Source: Pseudeuparius sepicola (taxonomy: Eukaryota; Arthropoda; Insecta; Coleoptera; Anthribidae). From it: a DNA stretch of 64,000 nucleotides. Below are positions 43,271-55,600 of this stretch, in pieces; within the stretch, counting starts at the first letter, position 1; each line of letters starts with the position of its first letter. A model generated the notes under the pieces. It searched no databases. It saw nothing but the letters and a program-made list of their open reading frames with translations, and was not told the DNA's origin. Position numbers and translations under genes: made by a program. The DNA lies in contig OY987304.1 in NCBI GenBank assembly GCA_963920635.1, forward strand, positions 875,501-939,500. Direction: 5' to 3'.

Positions 43271-44051
43271 CAGTGTGGTCATTTAAGTGTGCAACATATA
43301 GGTAGTATTAATTATTATTAATATTAATATTCCCGAAAGTTGGTGCATGTTCGATAATCAGATTAGGCGCACTTAGAATGGTTGCAAGTCAAACAGCATA
43401 CAGGGTAGGTCAAAAAATATAAAAATTGTACAGGAGTAAAGTACCCTTATTTTAGAAAATTCAGCAAAATGTTATTAAGAAAAGTTGTTTAGAATTAAAA
43501 GTTATGCGTAAATACCAAAACATGGCCTCCTAAGAAAATATATATATTTTTTGTAAAACAATTCCCTAAAATTAACTTAAATTTTTAATTTTTTAGGGAA
43601 TCACAAACTTCATGCTTGTTGCAACGATATTAAACAAAACTTTAAAATTTCGCAAAAATTCTTCTGAACAAAGTAAAACATTAGTAATGATAATGTGTAG
43701 GTATATTAAAAAACTCTCATTTAAAGTGCAAAATTTTTATTTTAAATGTTTATTAAGAAACTGTGGAAATTAATTGACGAATTTTTTTTTCTTAGGAGGC
43801 TATGTTCTGGTATTTATTCATAGCTTTTAATTCTAAACCACTTTCCTTAATAACCTTTTGCTGAATTTTCTAAAATAAAGGTACTTTACTCTTTTACAAT
43901 TTTTATATTTTTTGACCTACCCTGTATATGCTGTTTGACTTGCAACCATTCTAAGTGCGCCTAATATGATTATCGAACATGCACCAACTTTCGGGAATAT
44001 TTGTATTTAAAAAAATTCCGTATGTTGCACACTTATTAAATGACCACACTG
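43271..44051. mobile_element. CAGTGTGG-type MITE, 781 bp, TA target duplication
   Basis: CAGTGTGGTCATTTAA at 43271 and its complement TTAAATGACCACACTG ending 44051 are flanked by TA on both sides. The arms match almost throughout, including TGGTGCATGTTCGATAATC and an inner TACAGGGTAGGTCAAAAAAT. An internal segment (AGTAAAGTACCCTTATTTT) is shared with the element at 60706. No coding sequence. Confidence 0.8.
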
Positions 44052-45089
44052 TAGATAATATTATATAAGTACTCAAAGTGTTGGTACAAAAATGTACAGG
44101 GTTTTTTTAAATAGTGTATTTTTATGAAACTTTATACGGGTCAAGAGTGCTTTGGAATTATTGAAAAAAATATTGATAAACGCAAAAGTAATTTATTTTT
44201 TTACAAAATGCCAGCCAAGAAATAAAAAACAATTTAACTTATTGGACCACTTCGTCAACAAAGACACTATCGAAGATGATATATATTTTCTGAGCGTACC
44301 TAGGTATATCCTGTCCTCAGTAGAATGGCTATAATACGATTTTTATTATACCTACCTAAGGTAGGACATAATTTTGTATGTCGAGCTCTTTCTAATGTTA
44401 TGCATTCCCTAGCTCTACGAATTGAAGATTGTTAAATCGGTACATGTCAAAAAACAACAATAACAACAAAAAACAAGTGTAGGTAAATAAAGAATGCAAA
44501 TTTCATCAGTTTAGGTCTTCGAATGCAATAAAAACAAAAATAGTTTTTTTCTCGTCTTTTTTTAGTTTAAGCTATCTAAAAATATTATTTTTGTGCCTTA
44601 TTATCGTAAAGGGTGTAAAAACAATTGACAAAATTGTTTTCATGGGCCCTTTTTAACGAGTACCTAGGTATTTACCTATATGATATAACATTTTGCGACA
44701 CTTTTAATTTAGTTTGAATATAGGTAGGTATACCTATATCTTTAACTGTTGGAAAATAAAACGTCGACTTTTTGAAAATTTAAACAACCCTGCTGTTCAA
44801 AAAGTTATCTACACCACAAAAGTTTTCTTCTTTCCCAGATAGTACTAAATCACACTGTATAAATTCAAAAAAAAATCGCACTAACACTAGGTACTTGAAG
44901 TAGGTAATGCTATTGACCCTTGCGTTCTTTCTACCTATAAAAATTAAATCAACATTCTCTCAGAAACATACGATACCATCTTAAAAATTACCTTAATTAC
45001 ACATTGCATACATTACCATACAAAATTAACAATAATTACTTAAAATATACCACCTCTTTCAGTACAACTTTCAGCTAAAATTTCCTCAA

Positions 45090-45181
45090 CCTTCGATAGC
45101 TCAGTTGGTAGAGCGGTGGACTGTAGTGGAACGACGTTTGTAGACATCCATAGGTCGCTGGTTCAAATCCGGCTCGAAGGA
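45090..45181 (+). tRNA. tRNA-Tyr (anticodon GTA), with a 19-nt intron
   Basis: The acceptor stem CCTTCGA pairs with TCGAAGG (45174-45180), with discriminator A at 45181. The D arm is GCTC-AGTTGGTA-GAGC. The anticodon stem GTGGA/TCCAT encloses GTA at 45123-45125. The T arm is GCTGG-TTCAAAT-CCGGC. A 19-base intron (45127-45145) interrupts the loop one base after the anticodon, the standard position in eukaryotic tRNA-Tyr genes. Box A and box B promoters are intact, and a T run follows at about 45187. It appears functional. Confidence 0.96.
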
Positions 45182-45755
45182 GGTGATTTTTTTCTTTTTT
45201 ATTTTTTTTACACTCTATTTTTAGAAGGTTCTAATAGGAAAATGATACGTTTACCCAATAAAACTGCAATATGTTAACCATTTACTGACATCACGATCGT
45301 AGGTGGTAAAATTGACCAAGTGGACAAGGTGAAACTGATTTTGTTAGATTGCAATCGGATTGGACAATGAGAAAAGTGTCGTCACTTTTATTTTTTCAAG
45401 GGTGTCCGCGATTTGGAGAAAAATAATATGGACAATTATTTTGATTCAATATTTTAACTTTTTGGTTAGTCGTGGTCAAGGTTGTCGCTTCATTTCCAGG
45501 TACAATAATAAATAATAATGTAGTGTGCGTTTCATTCTATATTTAGGTGTTACCGAAAAAGTTAGTAACAAAGAAACAATAATATGAATTTAAGAAAAAA
45601 TCAATAGAAGGCCGCTTTAATAACATTTTTGTTAATCTGTACTATTTGTAGGTGATTTTTGTTTTGTTAGATTGATTTTGACAGACATAATTCTGTTTGG
45701 AAATTTAAATGACATCGACATCTGTCAAAAAACTCAATTTTACATTCGTATTATA

Positions 45756-46282
45756 CAGGGACTCTTTAAAATAAGGGGACCCAGCATGTCACAGTCTATC
45801 ACATAGGAAAAGTGAAGCCTTGAGGGGAAGTTTATTTTCTGTAGACTCCAAGGAGACCACAAGGGGGCTGGTACAAGGTTATGTTATATGTCAGTGTCCA
45901 ACTGCCATCAGGTTTTATGTGACATGCCAGTGACATAGAGTCTAAAGGAGGCACAATATTTCCCATCATAATTCACAATTTTTAACTTTTCTAACTTCCA
46001 GATACTCAGGTGTGTCAATTAAAGGTAATGCGGTCATAATAAATTTGTTTCATTTGACAGTTGCCACATTCTGAACTTGTAGACACAACATTGTCAAGTC
46101 TAATTTTTAGAAATCATGAAAACCATTATTAATGTTTACTAACAATCAAAGTACCTGTTATATTCATAGATTCTCCAATAAAATGGCATACTTGGCATCA
46201 CTGATACCATTAGAATGATGAAAGAATAGGCCTCACTTTGGAAAGTATGATGCTGGGTCCCCTTACTTTAAAGAGTACCTGG
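45756..46282. mobile_element. CAGGG-type foldback element, about 527 bp
   Basis: Left end CAGGGACTCTTTAAAATAAG, continuing GGGACCCAGCAT, is inverted at 46243-46282 (ATGCTGGGTCCCCTTACTTT, AAAGAGTACC). TA flanks both sides. TIRs are about 40 bp with a few differences, and the interior is unique and non-coding. Confidence 0.7.
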
Positions 46283-46407
46283 TATTATAAATAGCTAAAT
46301 AAATAATAATAACACCGAAAAAATTATAACAATATGATACTTATTTATGTGAACAATAAATTATTACCACAGACCTATATAGCTTCGCTTCGCTTCGCTA
46401 TATAGGT

Positions 46408-46452
46408 AATAACACAGACCTATATAGCTTCGCTATATAGGTCTGTGTTATT
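46408..46452. repeat. Perfect hairpin, 21-bp stem with TTC loop
   Basis: AATAACACAGACC...ATATAGC (46408-46428) pairs without mismatch with 46432-46452 across a three-base loop. Immediately upstream (46371-46407) lies a similar hairpin whose loop is expanded by tandem CTTCG units. This is a small inverted duplication of unknown role. Confidence 0.75.
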
Positions 46453-47233
46453 ACACAACAAAATGGTAACAGATAAAATCCAGGTCTCAAAACCTATTGA
46501 AACGGCGCGGCGTTTATATTTTCCATTAGGTAGGTAGGTACCTACTTTTACCTACATTATTTATTATTCTACTGTAGGCGTTATTTTGAAAATTGTTTAT
46601 AAATCCACCTGTAATAAAATGTTTTATACAAATATCTGGTGGGTATAAACAATAAATAACACAGTAAATTCTTTTTTTTTTCACATAAAATAAGAAGTAT
46701 GTGAGGTCTAGACGGAGAAGAGGCGTTATAACTTTTAAAAAATCAAACCAGAATCCAGACACCTTCTACACCGTTTTACTTTTTTCGAAAAACCAGTTTT
46801 CTGCAACACCAACACCTACACACATTCTGACTCACGGTACTTATATGCAAATCGCCTTCCATTTTGGTGACAAATAAACAATATAAGTCGTGAAAAATTA
46901 AGCACCAACCGCAAAATGTGACAATTTTTCGAATTCCACCTCTGTATATTTCGCCGAACGTTATTCAGTGGAAAACATCTAGTTACCCATGCTCCGGGGC
47001 CATATTGCCAAAAACAAATTAACGTTATGTCACTTAACCTCGACAGATGCAGTGGTAGACCCAATTGACCATAGTTGGCTGTGCCCGTATATGGTCTTCG
47101 ACTTTTTATAGACGCCACGAGATCATGGCTATCTTGGATTGTATATGTATGCGATTTGTTGCGCAATTTGCGATGCATTTGTTTTCTCTTGTTTTCTTGT
47201 ACAGGGTGCTACGGGAAAAGTGATTTTTTAACA

Positions 47234-48528
47234 TCAAACAAATGTCCCCAAAACTGCAAATAAAACGCCATAGAAATTCGTCATTTCTTTTATTTTAGCA
47301 TCATCGGCATCTGCTGTTTTAACATAATGTCTGAACACAGAACAAGCCATCGCTAATATACAAACAACGATGTCTTCTCCATTGCTCGTGATCATATTTT
47401 TACAGTCACATTCTCTGCGAATTTTGTTATCGCCAACATGTAGAATGTAAGCAAACTTCAGTGTGCTTTGTTCTATCAACAAAAAGTCAATGATACTTCC
47501 GAAATGAAGGCCATTCATTTCGTAGATGCTCCCATACTGGAAGCACCTTTTTCTAACTGCGTTCCTGCCACTTTTTGCAACTTTTTGAAAGTCTTCAACT
47601 CCAACTGGTGAGACATTCCCGAAACCATATGGATAACATATTTTTTCACTTCTCCCTTGCAGGGATATGAACAGTTTTATGCTAGAAATGTGATTCATGA
47701 TTGTAGAGATTACCGCTTGAGATTCTGGCGCATCTTTGTTATATTTCTCTTTCCATATACGAATTTTTTCTACAAAACATACAACATTTACCTATGCGGG
47801 ATAATTATTCACAACGTGTATTACCTCTTACCCAAAAATTCTCTGGTGGATATATTTCTGACATCGCAAAGCCCAAGCATGGTTGGGAAATTTTGGCTGA
47901 GATCCATTTGGACATTATCGCCTCTAAAGCAACTGTTTTCTTTCATAGCATTCACGGCATTTTCATAACCATCAGGATTAGAGCACGGTAAAACATAATA
48001 GTCCATTATTTTCGCACAGTTCTGATTTCTGACTAGGTATTCTGTGACGTACAAAGCGTTGGAGACTGCCATAAGGTCCGATCCATTTAGACCTAAGAAT
48101 TTTTTATTTGTTTCACGGAAAATTGAGAATTTTTTTTGGTACTGACCTGCCTCGATCATTGTGCATAATTTGGGTTCCTTTGTGTAATTTTTGAGGGTGA
48201 TTTGGACCATTATAATAGGCCTTCCTTTTGTTGAAGTGCCAATTTGTTGTAATTTTACTTTGTCTGGATTTTCCTTTTGTAGTTTGAGCAAAAATTCTGT
48301 GATATCTTTGTAGTTTATATACTTGTCGTGGTATTGTTCGTATCTCCTACATGTTAAGGTCCTTTTCTCAACTTCTGGCTCTTTCGGTTTATCAGGATTA
48401 TTATTTTGCTGTTTTTTGTCTCTAGTAACTTTGCTTCTATTTCTTGGAGGTTTATTCTTAGGTTTTTCCTGTTTTTTCTTATTTGGTGGGCAGTTTTTGC
48501 TACTTTTGGGACTTCTATTTCGTTTCAT
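47234..48528 (-). CDS. M14 carboxypeptidase-like protein, predicted catalytically inactive
   Basis: Three exons on the minus strand, 48147-48528, 47832-48092 and 47234-47769, join in phase to 392 residues with the fold order of M14 zinc carboxypeptidases. Landmarks are YxDITEFLLKLQ, IGTSTKGRPIIMVQI, IEAG...LYVTEYLV, LPCSNPDGYE, MDLSQNFP and the ICYPYGF strand. Every active-site position is replaced (bovine CPA numbering): HAxE zinc motif to NGSD (H69N, E72D), DLNRNF to DLSQNF (N144S, R145Q), the HSYGQ histidine to Gln (H196Q), and the catalytic Glu of the TxELRD strand to His (E270H). The N-terminus has no signal peptide or propeptide but about 55 Lys/Pro/Asn-rich residues, so it is probably intracellular. 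No frameshift or internal stop is seen, so it looks like a maintained pseudoenzyme rather than a pseudogene. A carboxypeptidase ancestor is clear; function is unknown. Confidence 0.85.
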
Positions 48529-48623
48529 ATTAAAATTTGTTAAAAAAAAAACACGTCAAAAATGACAAATAATGCAATCAATCATAGATGAAATAAAGGG
48601 TGCGACAATCAATAAATAGTTAT

Positions 48624-48755
48624 TTATGTACCAAGGTACCTACTGAAGTTCAACTTTTTATGACTCATGTGGAATTTAGTTGCCGAGGCCTCTGGCCGAG
48701 GCAAATAAACCGCCTGAGTCATAAAGAGAACTTCAGTGCCGAGGTTGGTACATAT
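48624..48755. mobile_element. Short foldback repeat (MITE-like)
   Basis: TTATGTACCAAGGTACC is imperfectly inverted at the right end (GGTTGGTACATA), and ACTGAAGTTCAACTTTTTAT with TGACTCA is inverted as TGAGTCATAAAGAGAACTTC. Centre is GCCGAGGCCTCTGGCCGAGGC. About 130 bp, non-coding. Confidence 0.6.
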
Positions 48756-48817
48756 TATGTTTTTTTGAAATCGGAAAAAAAAAGTTTTATTAGACAAAAA
48801 AAATAATCATAAGGGAT

Positions 48818-48920
48818 CACCCGTCCACGAACCGACTGCGCGCGGCGTTGCTTGACTTTGACGATCGCTCTACCCAAGTCAAGTATGACGAGGCACGGCG
48901 CTTCCCAACAAAAATTTCAA
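48818..48920 (-). pseudogene. 5S rRNA-like sequence, possibly the head of a SINE
   Basis: On the minus strand the run AAGTCAAGCAACG, then GCGCGCAGTCGGTTCGTGGA and CGGGTGATCCC, follows the internal promoter region of 5S rRNA (box A-like AAGTTAAGCAACG, box C-like GTTAGTACTTGGATGGGTGACC). The 5' third of 5S is not recognisable. A run of T follows the 3' end on this strand. It is best read as a diverged 5S-derived repeat or SINE fragment, not a working 5S gene. Confidence 0.5.
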
Positions 48921-49662
48921 ACTGCAGCCTGTTGAGCAGCCTCCATGAAAAATAGATTGATATTCAAACCTACTAAAATATTTGTACTGATAGATTGCGC
49001 TGCTATATGTAACAATTTCGCAATGTGTACGAAAATTTAAATGGGCCTATTGAAAAAATCGTACAATAATGGGCTACTTCAGTGCCGATTTCTGAGCTTT
49101 TAATGACGATTTTGAGACACTTCTCTGTCGATTTCAAGAAAAAAGTATTACTTACTATTGATTTGTAGCCAAATCTAGAAAGAGAACTAGGAGGCTTTGA
49201 AAATAAAAATAGAAGTTATATAAATGCCATAAAAGGAAAACTACATTAAAAATTGACGACGTTTTTATTATGCTACAAAAACGATGATGTATGTACATAC
49301 GTAGAAAATAATAGGTACCTATAAGAAATAGTAAAACATTTATTTAGATAAAGAAATCTTAAATTTATCGTATGTTCTTTACTTAAATAAAATCAGAGAA
49401 ATCAGCCCAAATAAATACTCATGCTCTCTATTTAAGAAATGACATCACCCACGCTGTATTGTTATTGCCTTTACGCTTTAGGAATAATAGTGTTTAGTAT
49501 GGCAAATATTGGACTAATATGGTAATATTTGACCTTTTACATAAACACATATTTTCCATGCAAACATTTCCGACATTTTCATACTTTGTTTAATTTAACA
49601 AAGTACCTAAAATCTAGATAGTACCCGTATGCCATTTTGTTTCAGTTGGTGCCAAGTAGGCT

Positions 49663-52600
49663 ATGTCTGCCGACAGCCGGGACGTAACCCGTATACACGA
49701 TGAGGATGTTTTAAAGAAAATGGTATGAAAAAATAAAATGTCTGTGAATAACTAATCTATGATAGTTTCTTTTGCGCAAAACTGAATGGGCAATAAATCA
49801 ACCATAGATGTCCAGGAAATATTTTTTTATTACCAAATAAGGTAGCAGCAGATTGCGCATTTTATAATAGAAATTGAATATAAATAATGATGAGTTATAG
49901 CCATACGTGTACATTTGAGTTTAATTTTATATTTCTCAATGGCAAAAGACGTCCAAACCAAATTTGGTACAGAGAACAGAACCATAGGCATGTGTTCACT
50001 GTTATTCTCGAATGGTTAAAACTCTTAAGTGGTCTAAAATAATTACGTTCAAAGACGAAAATCTTGTATTTTCCCCACCACTTCATTTCTCCTACTTTCC
50101 TTCCTAGTGGCAAGACACTGATGACTTTGGAAAAAAGAAAGAAATCCGCTCACACATGTACAAGCTTCGCGAGCAACGCTTGAAAGAATTCTACAACACT
50201 GCCGAGTCTAGCACCAACATCCAAAAAACTTCGTCTACGTCTACGAACGCAAAATCCTGCCACGCCGACAGTCTGACCGATCACAGCTTCATGAGTCTCA
50301 AAAGCAAAGAGATCAGAGACTCCGGATCGCCAACCAGGGACTACAAACTCGGTACGTCGTCCTCTTTCTTCTCTCTTCAATCCTTCTCATCTTCCTTTCA
50401 TTTTTTTTTTCTAGAAAAACACGGCAACGATCCGGGTTGGACGATTGTATCGTCTTCGGAAACGAGCAAAGACGGAAAAACGCACACCACCAAACAACTG
50501 GCTACCACCAGCGGCAGCGAAGCTATTCCCGGTAGTAAGCTCGACTACGCGGCCAAGAACGAACAGAAGGCTTCCGTATATCAAGATGGCGACGACCGGA
50601 ACTTTGTCAAGTCCGTTGGTGCGTCTTCAAGCTCTACCATACAGCAGCAAGCAAGCGGCGGCGACCAAAACTCTTCCTTCAAGTCGGCATCCTCGAAAAC
50701 CACGTCTTCCTCGAAGGTCGTAAGCGAGAGCAAGGCCTCCTCCGGCGACAGGGCCATCGTACTTGAACCCACAGGCGACACGTCGCTTGTCAAGTCTTCT
50801 ACGACGAAGGTTTACACCGGCAACTTGCCGCAGGAGCTGCAGAATCACCCCAGCTACGTGGACGGTCAAACGAAGGTCACGCAGGAAACCAAGACCTTGC
50901 CCGACGGCTCAACCGTCACCACTACGAGATACGAGACGAAAGGGGGCACGTCCACTCATTCGGCTGTCAATAAGAAGTACGCTACTACCGCTTCGAGTTC
51001 GGAGCAAAAAGTCTCGTCTTCCAAGTCGACCGTCAGCAGCAGCAAGATCGTTGATGACACCAACAGGGTCATCAACAACGATAGGGCTATCGAGTATGTT
51101 TGTGAACCAAGAGATTATAGTGCTGACGATAGATCTACTAAAGTAGAACGATTTTCGAACGAAAACGTCCATACTAGTCGACAAACAAAAGACGTGAGCT
51201 CCAGAAGCGAGAAAATCGACAAAAGGAGCGAAGTGCACGTTGAAAAACACAGCAACGTCGACTCAACCCTACAAAATCAGCAGCGAACCATCGAAAATGT
51301 TAACAAGCAAAACATCATCGACATAGTTCCCGTTGATAACAAAGATTCGGTTACCATTACCAGAACCACGACAGTACACCAAGAACCAAACGTGTCGAAC
51401 TACTCCACATCGTCTACAACCGTCGTACGCGAAAGCAACGAGTTCAGAGACGACAAAAAGGTTGCCAGCGACCGCTTCATCAACACCGAACGTCAACAAG
51501 AAGTCGACACCAGAAACGTTAGCGCTGGGCGAACATCGAGCCCTCAACGCAAAGTTCAACCTTCCCCAGAACCATACCAACAACCTGAGCGGCGACAACC
51601 GCTCAGACCTGAAGTTCCAGAATATAAACAACCTGAAGAACCTTACGTTCAACCTGAGCGGCGACAACCGCTCAAACCTGAAGTTCCAGAATATGAACAA
51701 CCAGGAAAACGCCCCAAACAAGCCGAAGAACCCTACGTCCAACCTGATCGTCGTCAACCGATCAAACCAAACAAATCCGAGTGGGACCAACAACCGCAAC
51801 CAACCGAAGGACAGTACGACACTACATATCGGTCCGACTTCACCAACAAGAAGATATACGTTGAAGTCAGCGCTACACATGACGCCTTCGCGAGGTCCTT
51901 GAGGGCAGTTACCCCAGAAAGAGCCGCGTCGCCGACCAAAGGAAGTACTCATTCTTTGAGGAGCACTCCCGATAAGTACTACCCCGACAGAAGATCTACG
52001 AGTCCCAGAAAGTCTACTGATAGGTTTTCGAGCTCTGAAACTATTACTTACAAGAACAGAGCTTCTCCAGATAAAAAATCACCTTCGAAGTCTCCAGAGA
52101 GGAGTTTCGGCGATAGCGTCACTAAAAGAAGGGTCGATAGCGAAGTTGCTAGAAGAACAGACACATACAACTCTGATACAATCACCAGAAAGAAGAAAAC
52201 TACAGAAATTGATTCTAGCACCCTTACCAGAAGGAAGAACAGGCCTAGATCGAGAACACCTTCGCCGACCGGCACTTCAGTCACCACTTCCGACTTTGAA
52301 TTTGTAAGAAACACAAAAGATCTAGTGACAGATCTAGACGATGAGGTTACTGTTAAAACCACGAAAGAAATAAGACCGTCAAGCTTGGAAATTACGAGGA
52401 AGACCAAAAAGGTGACAGACAGATCGCCCACATCACCTCTGAATGATTTTTCTTCCCCCAGAAAATCAAAATCTCCCACTAAGGAAGATAGACCGACTCT
52501 GAAGAGGACCAATACTTACGAAGAGCGCGTTAAAGAGATTCTCGGCATTACCGGGCAAAACGAAAGACGACGAAGTAGTTTGGATCGCAAACGAGACTCC

Positions 52601-55600
52601 ATCACAAAAGAAACCACAACTACCGAACAAAAAACCAAAGAATATAGATCACCTACCAAAGATCTGCCTAAAACACAAAAATCACCAACTAAAGACAAGG
52701 TTCCTGACTTTTCAAGAAAATCTCCGGAGAAACAACCTATTGGCCGCAAAAGTCCTATTAAGGAAGCACCAAAAGTATCCGAATTTCCTTCTCAAGTCAG
52801 AAAAAGCCCACAAAAAGAACCCCTGGGTCCATATCCGGAAAGAAAGAGTCCAACCAAGGAAGGACCGAAGGTTTCCGAATTCCCAAGCCAAATTAGAAAA
52901 TCTACCGAAAAAGAACCACTTCCTAGGTACCCAGAGAAGAAATCTCCCACTAAACAAGGTCCTAAGATATCAGAATTCCCTTCGCAAGTGAAAAAGAGTC
53001 CAGAACGCGAACCCTTGGGACCTTATCCCGAAAGGAGGAGTCCAACAAAAGAAGGCCCATCTATCTGCGAATTCCCAAGTCAAATTAGAAGATCTCCGGA
53101 AAGGGAACCTTTGGGACCGTATCCAGAGCGCAGGAGCCCGACAAAGGAAGGTCCTAAGATATCAGAATTCCCTTCGCAAGTTAGGAAGAGTCCTGATCGT
53201 GAACATTTGGGTCCATATCCAGAAAGAAGCAGCCCAAGCAAGGAAGGACTTTCCGTCTCTGAATTCCCTTCTCAAATTCGAAGGTCTCCAGAGAGACAAC
53301 ATTTGGAACCGTATCCAGAAAGACGAAGTCCAACCAGTGAAGGTCCTAAGATCTCAGAGTTTCCTTCACAAGTTAGAAGGACCCCTGAACGCGACTATAC
53401 TCAAAAGAGCAAGGTTGACGATGACTTTATAAGCACCGAGAAAGATTTTGAACAACGCACAAGGAAAATAAGCCTAGAAAACCTCGAACCATATCCAGAA
53501 AGAAGCAGGACAACGCCAGACAGGGAGACATCCCCAAGGAGGGACGTTTGTAGATCACCTCAGCGAGAACCCGTTGAACCGCACCCAGAAAAGAAGTCAC
53601 CCACCAAACAAGCACCGAGTGTCCAAGAATTCCCATCGCAAATAAGAAAATCGCCGCAAAAGGAACACCTTGAACCTTACCCCGAAAAAGAATCACCAAC
53701 GAAGACTCAACCTTCAGTAAAAGAGTTTCCCTCCCAGATTAGAAAAAGTCCCGAAAAGGAACCTTTAGAACCATACCCAGAAAAGAAGTCACCTAAAAAA
53801 GAAGGTCCGAACGTCCAAGAGTTCCCCTCTCAAGTCAGAAAGCCGAAGGAACCAACTGTCAATGGCGCTACCACACCGAGAGCCAAACCAAAAGATATCA
53901 GACCTCAAGAAGGTTTATTCCCAACGAAGAAAATCCCAAAGAAGCCTAAACAGAGGACGGGATCGCAAAGCTCAACAACCTCTGAAGAAGACATTGAGGA
54001 AATCGTCACAAAACAAACTGTAAGTACATACGAGAATAAAATACCTATTGTAGAACCCTTGTGTACTAAAAAATATGTCTCGCAGCTTGGCCTTGAAGAA
54101 GAAGAGACCACCAGGAGAGTCGATAGTTTGAAGAAGACCACGCAAGAACTGTTAGAAGAAGAGATAACTCAAAACGAACTAACCAAAACGAAGAACAAAA
54201 CAGTCAAGAAGGAGCAACCTATAAAACAACTTAAAACGGGGGTGGAGGAGTTCATAAAAAACGAAGAAAGGACCACCATTGTTAGTTCCAAGACCACCAA
54301 GGCGCCTACAAAGCCGAAGACGCCAATAAATAAGGTTCCTTCAAGGAAGACGATTGAGGTAACCATTACCAAGACTACGCCAACTAAAGTTACCCCAGTA
54401 AAACATTCTGTAACCAGTAAGAAGCAAACGGACACTACATATAAGGCGGAGAAGTCTAAATTTATCGGGGAAACTGAATACAGAGATGAATTTTGTAAGA
54501 TAAGGCCTAAAACAACGAGGACTTTGAAACCTGCGCAGAAGACAACGCTTGTCGACATTGAAAATCTTCGAAATGCCAAAGAAGATAAGTCTGTCCATGT
54601 TAGGACACATAGAATTGATGATACTGTAAGCAAACGGGTCATTACAACAGCTAAACATTTGGTAAATGGCGATGTGACTAGACCGAAAACTAAGGAGGCA
54701 CCAAAACATGTTTCACCTGTTAAGAAGTTACCAAAACCCGAGGTGCCAATAAAGAAACAACCAACTCCTTCCAGGGTTGCTACTTCCGTGAAAACCACAA
54801 CAGTTTTAAGTGACGTTAAGACAACCACTACTCCTAAAAAGCACTTGGTTACTGCTACTATAAATGTATCGCCGAAAACAACGAGAAAAGTTACCAAAAC
54901 TACAATAGTAACTACGAAAAAATCACCTATTAAGCCCAAACTTCAAAATGGACATGTACCTACTGACAGCGAAGAAGATATAGATACAGAAAGTTCTTTT
55001 ATCGATGTCACAGAAGAGAGGCAAGAACGAGAAGATAAAAAAATAACCAGAACCGTCAGCAACCAAGAAATCAAGCAACACAAGGCCCCTGTGCGTGGAT
55101 TCTCAAAACCTGAACTCATTTCTGACGGCAGGAAGCAAAAATGCATCACCACCAAGACCGTAATCATTAACAATAACAATGCTGCAGATAGAGAGGTTGT
55201 CGTCGATCTTCAAAGATCGGTTTCGTCGAGAGAACCAACTCCAGATAGACTCTGTCCACAACCTTTAACATCTGACGAAGAGGATGTCGGAAAACCAAGG
55301 TACCCTGATAGAGTAACCGAACCAGATGATGGCAGTCTCAAGAGACAGCCAAAGAGGTTGTCCGACATTCCTATTATCGAAGGGCAGAACACAGAAGAGT
55401 TTAGCAGAATAACTGAGGTGAAAGATAGTAAAAGAATCAGCCAAGTCGACAAGGTGGATATTACCGATGAAAGTCTATTGAGTGTCAATAAGAAGATACA
55501 CAAATTCCTCGATAGTGCTGATAAATTAACCAAAGAACCCACCAAACAACCTGCGCCAAAGGTGGAAAGACCAACACTGGTGGTTGCAGATGATTTAAAA

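Larger units (their letters stand above)
38384..45089. other. Repeat-rich spacer between the satellite and tRNA-Tyr
   Basis: No protein-coding gene is recognised in these 6.7 kb. It holds several foldback elements listed separately (39730, 42374, 43271), a GC-rich island (40640-40940), and short TAGGTACCTA-type runs. A plus-strand stretch around 41450-41560 reads like a decayed frame but has an in-frame stop and no family I can name. Confidence 0.5.
45182..47233. other. Spacer between tRNA-Tyr and the carboxypeptidase-like gene
   Basis: AT-rich sequence with one foldback element (45756-46282) and one perfect short hairpin (46408-46452). A solitary GTACAGGGTGCTACGG near 47201 looks like a single CAGGG-type element end. 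No gene is recognised. Confidence 0.5.
48529..49662. other. Upstream region shared by the carboxypeptidase-like and smoothelin-like genes
   Basis: The two genes are divergent across 1.1 kb. It contains a small foldback repeat (48624-48755) and a 5S rRNA-like sequence (48818-48920). From 48960 to 49645 it is AT-rich with no recognised feature. The AG at 49645 is a likely acceptor of the first coding exon of the smoothelin-like gene, so an untranslated exon should lie upstream. Confidence 0.5.

Noticed and set aside
45090..45181. tRNA pseudogene caused by extra bases in the anticodon loop
   Set aside because: The extra 19 bases are at the canonical intron position next to the anticodon and all stems pair, so it is an intron-containing tRNA-Tyr gene.
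50581..52957. Multiple minus-strand and shifted frames within the giant exon
   Set aside because: They are shadows of repetitive coding sequence; Leu/Val/Ser-rich antisense products are expected from Lys/Glu/Ser-rich codons.
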